Shown piece by piece: positions 1-8,889 of a DNA stretch of 64,000 bases. The notes below the pieces were generated by a model. The model was not told the origin of the DNA, ran no database searches, and worked only from the letters and a program-made list of their open reading frames with translations. The stretch comes from Hyphomicrobium_A sp963782555 (GTDB taxonomy: Bacteria > Pseudomonadota > Alphaproteobacteria > Rhizobiales > Hyphomicrobiaceae): NCBI GenBank assembly GCA_963782555.1, contig CAWAKB010000005.1, forward strand, positions 558,001 to 622,000, read 5' to 3'. Each line of letters opens with the position of its first letter. The stretch's first letter is position 1. Position numbers and translations under genes: made by a program.

Positions 1-534
1 GATTCCGGCGTAGCGGCTGAACGCTTGTGCAACCGTGAGCCGCTCGGGCTCGGCGCGCGGATTGCACGTCACGCCGCGAAACGAGACGAAGCGGTTGTCG
101 ACGGTCTCGGCGGCGAGCTTCAGAAGGGCTGCTGCATCCGCCATCACCGCCTCGTAGGGAGCGTTGGCGCGATACCACTCGAGCATGGTGAACTCGGGCG
201 CGTGCAGGGCGCCGCGCTCGCGGTTGCGGAAGGCGTGTTGAAGCGTGAAGATCTTCTCCTCGCCCGCCGCAAGCAGCTTTTTGCAGGCGAACTCCGGAGA
301 GGTGTGGAGGTAGAGGGGCGTGCGGGCGAGGTCGGGGCCGACGAGCTCGGTCTTGAAGGCGCTCAAGTGCGCCTCGTTGCCGGGCGACACCTGCAGGCAC
401 CCGGTATCGACCTCGGTGAAACCCTGCGCCTCGAACCATTGGCGCACCGCCGCCACGATGCGCGCGCGGGCCTGCAAGAAGGGCTTGCGGTCGGCGTGCC
501 GGTCGCGGCTCCACCAGGGTGTGTCTTGGCTCAT
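1..534 (-). CDS. epmA: EF-P--(R)-beta-lysine ligase EpmA (GenX/PoxA), 5' part only
   Basis: The first 178 codons are present and the rest lies beyond the left edge. EpmA is a truncated class II lysyl-tRNA synthetase paralogue that attaches (R)-beta-lysine to a conserved lysine of elongation factor P. The core is visible: the segment TSPEFACKKLL at about residues 79-89 and the class II motif 2 region FRNRERGALHAPEFTMLEWY at about 102-121. The anticodon-binding domain of true LysRS is absent, because the protein starts directly before the catalytic core. The start is the ATG at 534. It is divergent from efp, its substrate gene, with about 190 bp between them, which strongly supports the call. 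The partner lysine aminomutase EpmB is not in the window. Confidence 0.9.
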   Translation of the reverse strand, partial: MSQDTPWWSRDRHADRKPFLQARARIVAAVRQWFEAQGFTEVDTGCLQVSPGNEAHLSAFKTELVGPDLARTPLYLHTSPEFACKKLLAAGEEKIFTLQHAFRNRERGALHAPEFTMLEWYRANAPYEAVMADAAALLKLAAETVDNRFVSFRGVTCNPRAEPERLTVAQAFSRYAGI

Positions 535-725
535 GTGCTCCCGTCTAGACCATTTGGCTTCAATATTCCCTCTCTCCATGCCGTCTTTGGCCCGTGCGGA
601 GAGGGGGGAGTGCCCCACCTTGGCCTTTGGGCCCGGACAGGGTATGAGACGCCCGAGATTCCCCCACTATCGACCGCGCTTCTGGGCCAAGGGCCGGCCG
701 GTCCCTGCAACCTGGAGAAGATTAA

Positions 726-1295
726 GTGTCAAAGGTCATCGCCTCATCGGTGCGCAAGGGCAACGTGCTCGATCTCGACGGCAAGCTTGCCGTCGTCATC
801 CGCGCCGAGAACATCCACCCCGGCAAGGGCACGCCCGTCACGCATCTGGAGCTGCGCCGCATCGCCGACGGCGTGAAGGTGACCGAGCGCTACCGCACCA
901 CCGATCAGGTCGAGCGCGCCTACCTCGACGACAAGGAGTACAACTATCTGTTCGAGGACGATCACGGCTACACCTTCATGCACGCGGAGACGTTCGACCA
1001 GATCACAGTATCGAAGGACGTCATGGGCGATCAGGCTCAGTGGCTGCAGGAAGGCATGACCTGCACGCTGTCGCTGCACGAGGGCATTCCCATCGCCATC
1101 GAGCTGCCGGCGCGCGTGACGCTGGAGATCACGGAGGCCGATCCCGTGGTCAAAGGCCAGACCGCGTCCTCGTCCTATAAGCCGGCGGTGTTGTCGAACG
1201 GCGCCAAGGTCATGGTGCCGCCGCACATTGGCGCCGGCACGCGCGTTGTCGTCATGACGGACGACGGCTCCTACGTGGAGCGCGCGAAGGATTGA
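726..1295 (+). CDS. efp: Elongation factor P
   Basis: A protein of 189 aa, the normal family length, with the KOW-like N-terminal domain followed by two OB-fold domains. EF-P binds between the ribosomal P and E sites and relieves stalling at consecutive prolines. The modification site is intact: Lys34 in the loop HPGKGTP, the residue lysylated by EpmA, whose gene lies divergently upstream. The last 25 codons and the stop occur again at 2413-2488 as a diverged direct repeat, with a convergent TPR gene between the copies. That suggests a foreign segment was inserted exactly at the efp 3' end. Confidence 0.97.
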   Translation: MSKVIASSVRKGNVLDLDGKLAVVIRAENIHPGKGTPVTHLELRRIADGVKVTERYRTTDQVERAYLDDKEYNYLFEDDHGYTFMHAETFDQITVSKDVMGDQAQWLQEGMTCTLSLHEGIPIAIELPARVTLEITEADPVVKGQTASSSYKPAVLSNGAKVMVPPHIGAGTRVVVMTDDGSYVERAKD

Positions 1296-1297
1296 GT

Positions 1298-2327
1298 CTA
1301 GGTAGACGCTGCGGCGAACTTGGCCTCAATCCCTGTGAGCTGGTTCTCTCCGTTCGGAGGAAGACGTCCTTCGCGCTGAAGAGCTATCAGTACCTGGCGG
1401 GCGACTTCCAGATGTTTGCGCTGTACGGGAGCCTCTAGAGCGGCCAGTAGCTCATAGCTATTGGCAACATCCATCTGCCAACCAGCATTGCCGCGGTCCA
1501 TGCCGACAAGTCGTTCGGCAATCACTACGTCTTTGGCACGCATCTCGCGCGCTTGTTCCTGGTTGCCCAGTGCGAGGTGGACGCGGCTCAAGAGCTTCTC
1601 CGAGGTTCCCTTCTAAGACGCGCACGTCGCCCAGACGATTGCGCGCTGTCATACTCCACCAAGCGCGTTGGCCGTGGTCGGCGATTTCAATTGCTGCGGA
1701 GAAAGCGCGGCTGGCCTCAGTTAGCCTACCCGCGTGCTTTGAGGTATCCCCAAGATCAATCCAGTTTTCAAGATTGTCAGGGTCGAGTTCGGCGGCGCGT
1801 GCATACAAGTCCGCAGCTTCCGCGACGTTCTGCAATCGCGTGAACGCGGCAATATTGCGAGCAGCTTGAGCGGCTTCCTTGTTTGCTGCTTTGCCTTCGC
1901 TTGCCTTGATCTCTAGGATTTCGCCGAGAAGCTTCTTTGCGCCTGAGGTATCGCCCTTTTCCAAAAGCTCAAAGGCACGCCTGGATCGCTCGTCGGTGCT
2001 CTGGGCGATATTGGTTGCGGCTTCCTCAATTCGTTCCGCGGCGCGTGCCTGCGCCTCGCCACTCACGGGGTTTTTGGATTGAGCCGCCTGCATCTCGGCA
2101 ATACGCCGAGCCATCTCGTGCACGGTCGCATGCATCTGCGTAAGTTGCGGGTCATCGGGCTGCCGCCAGCGATACCAAGCCAATGCACTTGGCACCCCAA
2201 TCAAACCAGCGACCGCGAGAATCTTGCCCAGTGGGCTATACCCATAGAATTCATGCCACGCACTGGCTACGAACCCAGTGATGGCCGACAACGACCTTAT
2301 CAAGAACCAAGAAAACCAATCGTCCAT
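1298..2327 (-). pseudogene. TPR-repeat protein with N-terminal membrane segment, frameshifted
   Basis: The first frame (from ATG 2327) starts with a short hydrophobic region (about residues 30-50), then a coiled-coil-like stretch and Ala/Glu-rich TPR units with NLENWIDLGD and RLGDVRVLEGNLGEAL. Homology then continues in another frame (SRVHLALGNQEQARE, AERLVGMDRGNAGWQ) to the stop at 1298. One extra base near 1592-1597 explains the shift. If it is removed the product would be about 340 aa. Such TPR arrays mediate protein-protein contacts and the function is unknown. The gene is convergent with efp, its stop only two bases beyond the efp stop, and is bracketed by the efp 3' end and its duplicate, so it looks like inserted cargo. 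The shift may be a sequence error. Confidence 0.7.
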
Positions 2328-2412
2328 GAGCGATGCTTGCTCCGCCGCAATAAGGCGGAAGGATGATGCACTGGGGCCCGCTGCAACTCAAGGATGCACA
2401 AGGATTTCCACA

Positions 2413-2488
2413 CCGCACATCGGCGCCGGCACGCGCGTCGTGGTGATGACGGACGGCGGCTCCTACGTGGAGCGCGCGAAGGATTGAG
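2413..2488 (+). pseudogene. Duplicated 3' end of efp
   Basis: This 76-bp segment matches 1221-1296, the last 25 codons plus stop of efp, at 71 of 76 positions by hand alignment. Four of the five differences are at third codon positions; the fifth changes Asp to Gly. That pattern suggests both copies diverged under coding constraint, so one tail probably came from another strain's efp rather than decaying in place. The match ends one base after the stop codon. No start or upstream efp sequence is present. Confidence 0.85.
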
Positions 2489-2560
2489 CGCACATGTTGC
2501 GCCGGTCCGATTTGATCTCGCTCATTGAACGAGCGCAACGAGACCCTAAGTTAGCGTTAC

Positions 2561-3781
2561 ATGCTTAGGGTGGTCTCAAGATTTCTAGCTCCGGCGCTAG
2601 CTCTGTTCGTCGTCGTGCCTCTGGTTCTGGCCCGGGTGCCAGCGTGGTCGCAGGACGTGGCGGCCAAGGCCGACGCGAGCTTCTCGAAAGCGGAGCTCGA
2701 TCAGATCCTGGCGCCGATCGCGCTCTATCCCGACGATCTCCTCTCCAATGTGCTGGTGGCCGCAACCTATCCGCTCGAGGTGGTGCAGGCGGCACGCTGG
2801 ATTAAAGACCCCGCCAACGCCGCGCTGAAGGGGGCCGCGCTCACGAAGGCGCTTGAGGGCAAAGATTGGGATCCGAGCGTCAAAGCGCTCACGCAGTTCC
2901 CCGACGTCCTGGCCATGATGAGCAAGCGGCTCGATTGGACGCAGAAGCTCGGCGACGCGTTCCTCGCCAGCCAAGCCGATGTCATGGATCGGATCCAGTT
3001 CCTGCGCGACAAGGCCGAGGAAGCCGGCAATCTCAAGAGCAACGAGCACCAGACCGTAACGACGAAGCGTTCGGGCGGCTCTGAGGACATCTACATCGAG
3101 CCGGCCGATCCCGATGTCATCTACGTGCCGGTCTACGAGCCGGCCGTCTATGGCGACTGGTGGTATCCCGACTATCCGCCCTACTACTGGCCGGCGGACG
3201 GCGCGTACGTGGATGATTATTACTGGGGCCCGGGCGTGTCGGTCTTTCTGCCCCTGTGGGGCTGGGCCAGGCCCCGGTGGCACGACCACTACATCCACCT
3301 CGATGTCCGCAGGTATAACCGCTTCAGCCGCCACAGGAAGATCACCTCCAGCCGGTGGCGCCCGAGTGTCCGCCATCGTCACGGCGGCAAATTCCGCAAC
3401 GACAGGGCGCGGCGCCGGAATGTCGAGCAGGAGCTGCGGATCATCCGCAGACGGCACGGTCACGCCGGCCATGCCATCGCGAATGGTCACAGGCACGGCA
3501 GTCGGTCGGTGTCGACGGGCCCGCAAAAGCCCCACGCGGCCGGCGTCAAAAAGGGGCGGCACACCCACCACGCGTCCTCAAAGCCGAGGGGGCGGTCATC
3601 CGCCCACAGGCATTCGAGAGGCCACTCGCGCGCGAAAGCGCATCACGGTGGGCATCGAGCGCATCGAGGCGGGCACCGAGCCGGTGGTCGGCATGGCGGG
3701 CATCACGGTGGACACAGAGCTGGTGGTCGGCATGGCGGGCATCGCGGCGGTGGACATCGAGGCGGAAAGCGCAGGCATTGA
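2561..3781 (+). CDS. DUF3300 family secreted/envelope protein with His-Gly-rich tail
   Basis: A 406-aa protein. Residues 1-31 form an export signal with a hydrophobic stretch. The DUF3300 domain follows (about 40-240), with the family-typical ILAPIALYPDDLLSNVLVAA, YPLEVVQAARW and IEPADPDVIYVPVYEP. A Tyr/Trp/Pro-rich segment comes next, then a very basic C-terminal third rich in His, Gly and Arg with 13-residue repeats. The His-rich tail could bind metal, a tempting link to the convergent multicopper oxidase, but this is inference; the biochemical role of DUF3300 is unknown. The gene begins 72 bp after the efp-tail copy. Confidence 0.85.
   Translation: MLRVVSRFLAPALALFVVVPLVLARVPAWSQDVAAKADASFSKAELDQILAPIALYPDDLLSNVLVAATYPLEVVQAARWIKDPANAALKGAALTKALEGKDWDPSVKALTQFPDVLAMMSKRLDWTQKLGDAFLASQADVMDRIQFLRDKAEEAGNLKSNEHQTVTTKRSGGSEDIYIEPADPDVIYVPVYEPAVYGDWWYPDYPPYYWPADGAYVDDYYWGPGVSVFLPLWGWARPRWHDHYIHLDVRRYNRFSRHRKITSSRWRPSVRHRHGGKFRNDRARRRNVEQELRIIRRRHGHAGHAIANGHRHGSRSVSTGPQKPHAAGVKKGRHTHHASSKPRGRSSAHRHSRGHSRAKAHHGGHRAHRGGHRAGGRHGGHHGGHRAGGRHGGHRGGGHRGGKRRH
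3678..3755 (+). repeat. 39-bp tandem repeat inside the DUF3300 gene
   Basis: Two adjacent 39-bp units (3678-3716 and 3717-3755) with few differences encode 13-residue His/Gly/Arg-rich units (HRAGGRHGGHHGG, then HRAGGRHGGHRGG). Being in frame, slippage here would change the length of the basic tail without breaking the gene. Confidence 0.75.
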
Positions 3782-3812
3782 TGCCGCTCTGTCCAGTCTC
3801 CTTCCCAATCGC

Positions 3813-5267
3813 CTATGCGTAGTTGAACAGCGCCATGAAGCCGAAATCCATGTGCAACTGCTGGTGACAGTGGAAGAGAGTTAAACCCGGATTGTCGGCG
3901 ACAAAGTCGAACTCGACCTCCTGAAATCCGCCCAGCATGACGACGTCCTTTATCACGCCCGCGGTCGGCTTGCCGCCGACGCGCGCCAGCTCGAAGTTGT
4001 GGCGGTGCAGGTGCAGAGGGTGGATGTCGTCGCTCGCGTTGCGGAATTTCAGCCGGTAGCGACGGCCCTCGTGGATGGTGTACATCGGCTTCCTGGTCTC
4101 CATCGAGAAGGCCTCGCCGTTGAGGGTCCACTGATTGAAGCCGTTGAGCGCGGCGTTGTGCTTGACGACCGTTATCTCGATCGTCTCATCGGGCTCTGCC
4201 GCAAGCGCGTTCGCCCTGCCGAACTGCGCGTAGTCCCAGCGGAACGGCTGCGGCGCGATCCATTGCGGCTCGCCCTTCCGCCCTGCGTATTCGACGACGA
4301 TGCCCATGCCGTTTCCGCGGTCATCGTCGGAGAGATCGCCCATCACCCAGACGCCGGGATGATGCATTTCGACGATTGCCGATATGCGCTCGGCAGTACC
4401 GAGCCAAAGCACCGGCACGTCCGCTTGCGTCGGAACCGGATTGCCGTCGAGCGCGACGACACGGAATGTATGGCCGGGAAGAGCAAGACTGCGAATCTCG
4501 GTGGCGCTCGCATTGAGCACGTGGAACAGCACCCGTTCGCCTTCATTCACGCGGATGGGCTCGCCGTGGCCGAGCATGCGGCCATTGATGCTGAATAGCC
4601 CGTATCCGACTTCGTAGCCTTTGGTCTTCTCCTGCGCTTCCTCGTCGGCGGTCTCGCCCATCCGCTGCAATTCCTTGAGCGGGGAGCCGGGAAGTACGTC
4701 CATGGCCATGTCGCCGCCGCGGCTGAAGGTCGGGGCGAACTCCTTCAGGACCAGAAACACTTCGCGGTCATACGCGCCGGCATTGTTCTTCGGCTCTATG
4801 TAGACGGGGCCGGACTGGCCGGTGTAGGTGCCGCGGGCGAGGTCGTTTCCTGCCACAACATGCGTATGATAGAAACGGAAGCCCGTGGGTTTCGGCACAA
4901 AGGCGATGCGGCGCATCCCGTGCGCCGGCACGTACGGCGTACCTTCCTCGGCGGCGCCATCGACGTTGCTGGGGATCATCTGCCCGTGCCAGTGAACCAG
5001 CTCGGGCGTATCGGTGTCGTTGTAGACATCGACGATGGCGCGCCGCCCTTCGGTGAAGCGCAGCAGCGGCCCGGGATATTGTCCGTTGTAGAGAGTAGTC
5101 GAGACGATGTGGTCCGGTGCGAGCTCGACCAGCCCGGTCGCAATCCGCAGCGTGTAATCGGCCCTCTCCGCAGCGGTTTCGCCGGCGCCCGCCCGCGCCA
5201 AGCGCGGTGCTGCGGCCAGCACGGGAAGCGTTCCGGCGAGCTTCAGGAGAGAGCGGCGATCGATCAT
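3813..5267 (-). CDS. Multicopper oxidase, Tat-exported
   Basis: A protein of 484 aa from the ATG at 5267, chosen because it puts the twin-arginine signal DRRSLLKLAGTLPVLAAAP at the extreme N-terminus; the frame stays open upstream to 5324. Three cupredoxin domains carry the usual copper ligands: HWHG at about residue 92, FYHTH at about 133, HPLHLHRHNFEL at about 420 and HCHQQLHMDFG near the C-terminus. Such periplasmic oxidases use O2 to oxidise Cu(I), metals or phenols; the substrate cannot be read from the sequence. The terminal HCH...H-x4-M/F region has Phe after Asp in the axial area. It is convergent with the DUF3300 gene. Confidence 0.9.
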   Translation of the reverse strand: MIDRRSLLKLAGTLPVLAAAPRLARAGAGETAAERADYTLRIATGLVELAPDHIVSTTLYNGQYPGPLLRFTEGRRAIVDVYNDTDTPELVHWHGQMIPSNVDGAAEEGTPYVPAHGMRRIAFVPKPTGFRFYHTHVVAGNDLARGTYTGQSGPVYIEPKNNAGAYDREVFLVLKEFAPTFSRGGDMAMDVLPGSPLKELQRMGETADEEAQEKTKGYEVGYGLFSINGRMLGHGEPIRVNEGERVLFHVLNASATEIRSLALPGHTFRVVALDGNPVPTQADVPVLWLGTAERISAIVEMHHPGVWVMGDLSDDDRGNGMGIVVEYAGRKGEPQWIAPQPFRWDYAQFGRANALAAEPDETIEITVVKHNAALNGFNQWTLNGEAFSMETRKPMYTIHEGRRYRLKFRNASDDIHPLHLHRHNFELARVGGKPTAGVIKDVVMLGGFQEVEFDFVADNPGLTLFHCHQQLHMDFGFMALFNYA

Positions 5268-5526
5268 AACGGATTTCAATCCTCCGGCGGCTGCAGAGGC
5301 CGGTAGGGGCGAGCAGGGCGTCAAGCGATTATAAGCCGACGACCTCGATCAATAGCCAGAGCGATCGCAGGTCATAGGTGACTTCTATCGCACTATATAG
5401 GCGCGGACATTCTCAATCGAAGAACGGCAGAAAGCCGCGTGGCCTCAGAGGATGCGAAGCAAAAGCTGGGAGAGCTCTTAATCGAGCGGCTCAAGCAGCG
5501 GTGAGCATGTCGGCGCCCGCGAAGGA

Positions 5527-5700
5527 TTAGCCCAGAAGCTGCGTCACGCCGGCATTGATCGATACAACCAGCAGGATGTAGGCGAGCGCGCCTGCGTTCC
5601 CGTTGCCCCAGGTGCGGCTCCAGGGCCAGACGGGTAGGGCGGCGAGCGCGGCGACAACGATGGCGCCGTAGGCGATGAGCGAGACGATCGGCACGGGCAT
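5527..5700 (-). CDS. Small membrane protein resembling DUF3309
   Basis: A 57-aa protein from the ATG at 5700, preceded by a GA-rich stretch. It has two hydrophobic segments flanking the motif ALPVWPWSRTWGNGNAG, which resembles the ALPxWPxSRxWGxGPSG signature I associate with the DUF3309 family of tiny inner-membrane proteins of unknown role. The region on its other side (5268-5526) holds no convincing gene. Confidence 0.6.
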   Translation of the reverse strand: MPVPIVSLIAYGAIVVAALAALPVWPWSRTWGNGNAGALAYILLVVSINAGVTQLLG

Positions 5701-5775
5701 GGCGCGTCCCCTCCGAGGCGGACATTGCGGTTGGGCGCCAGAATGCCCGTTAAATGTCAACGGATTGTCACCGCC

Positions 5776-6273
5776 TCAGGGCTGCGTCTCCGCGGGCTTG
5801 TCTTCCTCCGGCTGCGCCATGCTGCGCCAGGTGCGCAGTTGCAGTACGCGCTCGCCGGTGTGGCCCAGGAGGCAGCTCACCGAGTCGATGCGCGCCATCG
5901 AGCCGCCTTCGTAGATGTCATAGGGCACCTTGCAGTCGGCATCGCGTGACGCGATCCATGCGCGCTGGGCGGCGCGCACGCTGTCGGTGGCCGAGGCAGG
6001 TATCGCCTTGAGCAAGCGCTGGTAGTCCGCGTTCAAGAGGTCGTCCCAGACCTTCACCTCGCGGTCGACGCACGCGACCATGCTGGTGGTGTCGGAAGAT
6101 TTTTCCAGGCACGGGTCGGAGATGCGGCCGATGCAGGTCCGAGCATCGCGATTGGCCTTGTGCTCCGCATCGAGGCAAGCGGTGATCGTCGCGGTGTCAT
6201 CCGCGACGGCTGGCGTCACGGCAGCAAACATCGCAATCGCGGCGAGGCCGACAATTCCGAAAGGCTTAGACAT
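5776..6273 (-). CDS. LprI-like (DUF1311) secreted protein
   Basis: A 165-aa protein with a cleavable signal peptide (about residues 1-24, ending AVADD). The mature part has several cysteines (ACLD, TCIG, PCLE, MVACVD, DCKVP, SCLLGHTGERVLQL), and the pattern VWDDLLNADYQRLLKAI followed by AAQRAWIASRDADCKV is typical of the DUF1311/LprI domain. One member of that group inhibits lysozyme, but for most members the function is unproven. It probably acts in the periplasm. Confidence 0.75.
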   Translation of the reverse strand: MSKPFGIVGLAAIAMFAAVTPAVADDTATITACLDAEHKANRDARTCIGRISDPCLEKSSDTTSMVACVDREVKVWDDLLNADYQRLLKAIPASATDSVRAAQRAWIASRDADCKVPYDIYEGGSMARIDSVSCLLGHTGERVLQLRTWRSMAQPEEDKPAETQP

Positions 6274-6325
6274 ACCCGCGATCGTAAGGAGGCACTCTTG
6301 AACGAGGCCTTAAGGGCGAAGCGCG

Positions 6326-6844
6326 CTAGACGCCCAGCGACTTCCTCACCTCGAACACCTCCATGATGCGCGCGCCGCGGTGCGGGCCGTCGACCACGAA
6401 GGTCCAGCGCCCCTCGGTGAAGGTGTCGCACATCTTAACGCCCTTGATTAGGATCCAGTGCCCCTCCTTGCCCTTGTGCACGGCGAGGATGTAGTGGGCC
6501 CACACGTTGCGCGGCTTCTGCATCCAGGCCATGAGCGTGGGACGCTCCTTGCGCTGCCGGCTCATGAAGCTCTCTTTGAGCGCCATCTCGTAGCCGAACT
6601 GGGAGAGTGCCTCTGCAACCTCCTCCGAGCCGGTGCCTTTGACCGCGGTGCGGCGCACATTGTTGCGCACCGATCGGATCACGTCCTCCATCTTGCTGAT
6701 GGGGTAGCCGGTGATCGCCGACAGCACGTAGGGGCCGCAGAAGGCGGTGCGGCCGGTGTCATTCTTCGCCTCCGAGAGGCTCGAGGTGGTGTAGGCGGCG
6801 TCGGCAAATCCATCCATGGAGCTCATCCCGGGGCGTATCAGCAA
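6326..6844 (-). CDS. Hypothetical protein, possible papain-like Cys/His fold
   Basis: A 172-aa protein from the ATG at 6844; an internal ATG at 6817 is an alternative. No signal peptide or membrane segment is visible. A Cys in a helix-start context (TAFCGPYVLSAITG, Cys36) and a later GHWILIKGVK (His129) with VDGPHRG downstream recall the Cys and His blocks of papain/C39-like cysteine peptidases. I did not recognise the family and the catalytic reading is speculative. It stands alone, divergent from the ABM gene. Confidence 0.6.
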   Translation of the reverse strand: MLIRPGMSSMDGFADAAYTTSSLSEAKNDTGRTAFCGPYVLSAITGYPISKMEDVIRSVRNNVRRTAVKGTGSEEVAEALSQFGYEMALKESFMSRQRKERPTLMAWMQKPRNVWAHYILAVHKGKEGHWILIKGVKMCDTFTEGRWTFVVDGPHRGARIMEVFEVRKSLGV

Positions 6845-6976
6845 TGGTTAATGCAATCTCAACCCAAGGAGTTTAGGAATGGTTAACGAATGTCCGCTCC
6901 GATTAGGGCAACGGCTGCCCGCGGATCATCTGCGCTGGCGGCCGGATCGAGAGGGTCCGGTTTGAAAGAGAGCAGC

Positions 6977-7279
6977 ATGCACGTGGTCGTGGTTTTCCTG
7001 GAGGCGGAGCGCGGGCGCGAGGAGGATCTGCGCGTGGCGCTGATCGGCTATGCGCAGACGGTGCTCGAGCGCGAGCCGGGGTGCCGTCGTTACGACGTTT
7101 CCAGCGACCCGGTCGAGGGCACGTCCTTCCTTCTTTATCAGATCTATGACGACAAGGCCGCCTATCTCGCTCACCGCGAGCTGCCCCATTATGCCGAGTT
7201 CCGCATCCTGGTCGATCCGTGGACCCGGTCGCGGCGCGTCTTGACCTACGAGGCCATTGCCCTTTCCGATACCGCTTGA
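6977..7279 (+). CDS. Antibiotic biosynthesis monooxygenase (ABM) domain protein
   Basis: A 100-aa single-domain protein from the ATG at 6977, preceded by AAAGAGAGC; the frame is open further upstream but has no ribosome site. The dimeric alpha-beta ABM fold is suggested by the N-terminal strand MHVVVVFLEAERGREEDL, EPGCRRYDVSSDPVEGTSFLLYQIYDDKAAYLAH and HYAEFR. The family includes quinone monooxygenases (YgiN) and quorum-signal kinases/processing proteins (LsrG). The substrate is not predictable. It lies 98 bp upstream of malonyl-CoA decarboxylase on the same strand and may be co-transcribed. Confidence 0.75.
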   Translation: MHVVVVFLEAERGREEDLRVALIGYAQTVLEREPGCRRYDVSSDPVEGTSFLLYQIYDDKAAYLAHRELPHYAEFRILVDPWTRSRRVLTYEAIALSDTA

Positions 7280-7377
7280 GACGGGCGGCCGGCCGCACTA
7301 CCTCCCCTTCGTGCGCATCGCACCTCGGGCGAGACGCGACGGCCCGGCTCGAGGGTCACGAGGGTAAGGATCCAGGC

Positions 7378-8790
7378 TTGAACGTTTCATTTCTTCAGGA
7401 GCTGCTGAGCTCGGTTGCCGAGCAGGGACGTGCGCTTCTGCCGCGTGCGCTGTTCGGTGCCGGGGCCGAGGAGGACATCGAGGCTTTGGCGCGCGCGCTG
7501 ATTTCGGGGCGCGGTGAGGCCTCGGGCGTGGCGATCGCGACGGAGCTGCTCGCCCGCTACGCGCAGCTCAGCGACGACGATCATCAGAAATTCTTCCGCT
7601 TCCTCGCGACCGAGTTGCGGCCCGACGCCGGCCGCGTTGCCGAGGCGGCGCGCGCCTACCTCGACGACCCCAGCGACTTATCGCTCGCACGCCTGCAGAA
7701 GGCGCTCGACAGCCCGCGGCTCGAATTCTTCCGCCGCCTCAATCTGGCCCCTGGGGCAACGGCGGAGATCGTGGCCATGCGCCGCGACTTGCTGCGCGCG
7801 CCGCTCGATGATCCTGCGCTTGCCGCCGTCGACGCCGACCTGCGCCGTTTGCTGTATGCCTGGTTCAATCGCGGCTTCCTAGTCTTGCGCCGCATCGACT
7901 GGCACACGCCTGCGGCCATTCTGGAAAAGATTATCCGCTACGAGGCCGTGCACGAGATCAAGGGTTGGGACGATCTGCGCCGCAGACTCGATCCCATAGA
8001 TCGGCGCTGCTTTGCCTTCTTCCATCCCTCCCTCGTCGACGAGCCGCTCGTCTTCGTCGAGGTGGCGCTGATGCGCGACATGCCCGAGGCGATCGGCGAG
8101 GTGCTGCACGAGCCCGAAACCCCGATCGCTGCCGGCGCGTCGCCCACCGCCGTGTTCTATTCCATCTCCAATTGCCAGGAGGGCCTCAAGGGGGTCTCCT
8201 TCGGCAACTTCCTGTTGAAGCAGGTGGTGGAGGAGCTGGCGCGCGAGCAGCCAACACTCAAGACCTTCGTCACGTTGTCGCCGATGCCGCGCTTTGCCGG
8301 ATGGCTGGCCGAGGTCGCCGCCAGCAAAGCAGCCGGCGACGTCGGGACCGAGGCGAGGGCGGCGCTCGACGCCGTGCAGCGCTCGGGCGGCCCAGGGCAG
8401 CTCGAGGGCGCAGCACAGAGCGAGCTCAAGACCTCGCTGCTCGCGCTCGCAGCCCACTACCTGCTCCTGGCGAAAGGCGGCGACGGACGCATGATCGATC
8501 CCGTCGCCCGCTTCCACCTCGGCAACGGCGCGCGCCTCGAGCGCATCAACTGGATGGGGGATGCCTCGCCCAAGAGCCTGCGCGACGCCTTCGGCCTCAT
8601 GGTCAACTATCGCTACGACCTCAAGGAGATCGAGAAGAACCACGAGGCCTACGCCAACGAAGGCACGATTGCCGCCTCGCGCGGGGTCCGCTCGCTCTTG
8701 AAGACGCGGGCAAAGGCAAAACCGGTGGTTGCGGAGAGCGAGGAGCACCCGGCCCTGCCGGCGCCGTCAGCGGCCAAGGTCGCACCCTAG
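7378..8790 (+). CDS. mcd: Malonyl-CoA decarboxylase
   Basis: A protein of about 470 aa that converts malonyl-CoA to acetyl-CoA and CO2. An N-terminal helical domain is followed by the catalytic GNAT-like domain. Conserved MCD blocks are visible: FYSISNCQEGLKGVSFGNFL, TLSPMPRF and ARFHLGNGARLERINWMGD with the catalytic His. I place the start at the TTG at 7378 because AGGGTAAGGA precedes it and the upstream in-frame sequence is not protein-like; an upstream ATG at 7219 would overlap the ABM gene. In alphaproteobacteria MCD serves malonate use or malonyl-CoA homeostasis; no malonate transporter is adjacent. Confidence 0.92.
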   Translation: MNVSFLQELLSSVAEQGRALLPRALFGAGAEEDIEALARALISGRGEASGVAIATELLARYAQLSDDDHQKFFRFLATELRPDAGRVAEAARAYLDDPSDLSLARLQKALDSPRLEFFRRLNLAPGATAEIVAMRRDLLRAPLDDPALAAVDADLRRLLYAWFNRGFLVLRRIDWHTPAAILEKIIRYEAVHEIKGWDDLRRRLDPIDRRCFAFFHPSLVDEPLVFVEVALMRDMPEAIGEVLHEPETPIAAGASPTAVFYSISNCQEGLKGVSFGNFLLKQVVEELAREQPTLKTFVTLSPMPRFAGWLAEVAASKAAGDVGTEARAALDAVQRSGGPGQLEGAAQSELKTSLLALAAHYLLLAKGGDGRMIDPVARFHLGNGARLERINWMGDASPKSLRDAFGLMVNYRYDLKEIEKNHEAYANEGTIAASRGVRSLLKTRAKAKPVVAESEEHPALPAPSAAKVAP

Positions 8791-8889
8791 CGGGCGCGCC
8801 CAAGTGTTTCCCCTGCGCCGCTCTTGTCACCGCTTCGAATCCCCGTGCACTATGACCTTAGAGACTGAGGGCCGCCGCGGAGTGAGGTC

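Noticed and set aside
5420..5530. Short open segment ending GELLIERLKQR and a later GCGAAGGATTAG resembling the efp end
   Set aside because: The similarity to the efp tail is only about a dozen bases with no alignment further upstream; not counted as a tail copy.
8828..8850. TTCGAATCC-like T-loop suggesting a tRNA 3' end
   Set aside because: The flanking bases do not form a T-stem and no acceptor or anticodon arm can be folded.
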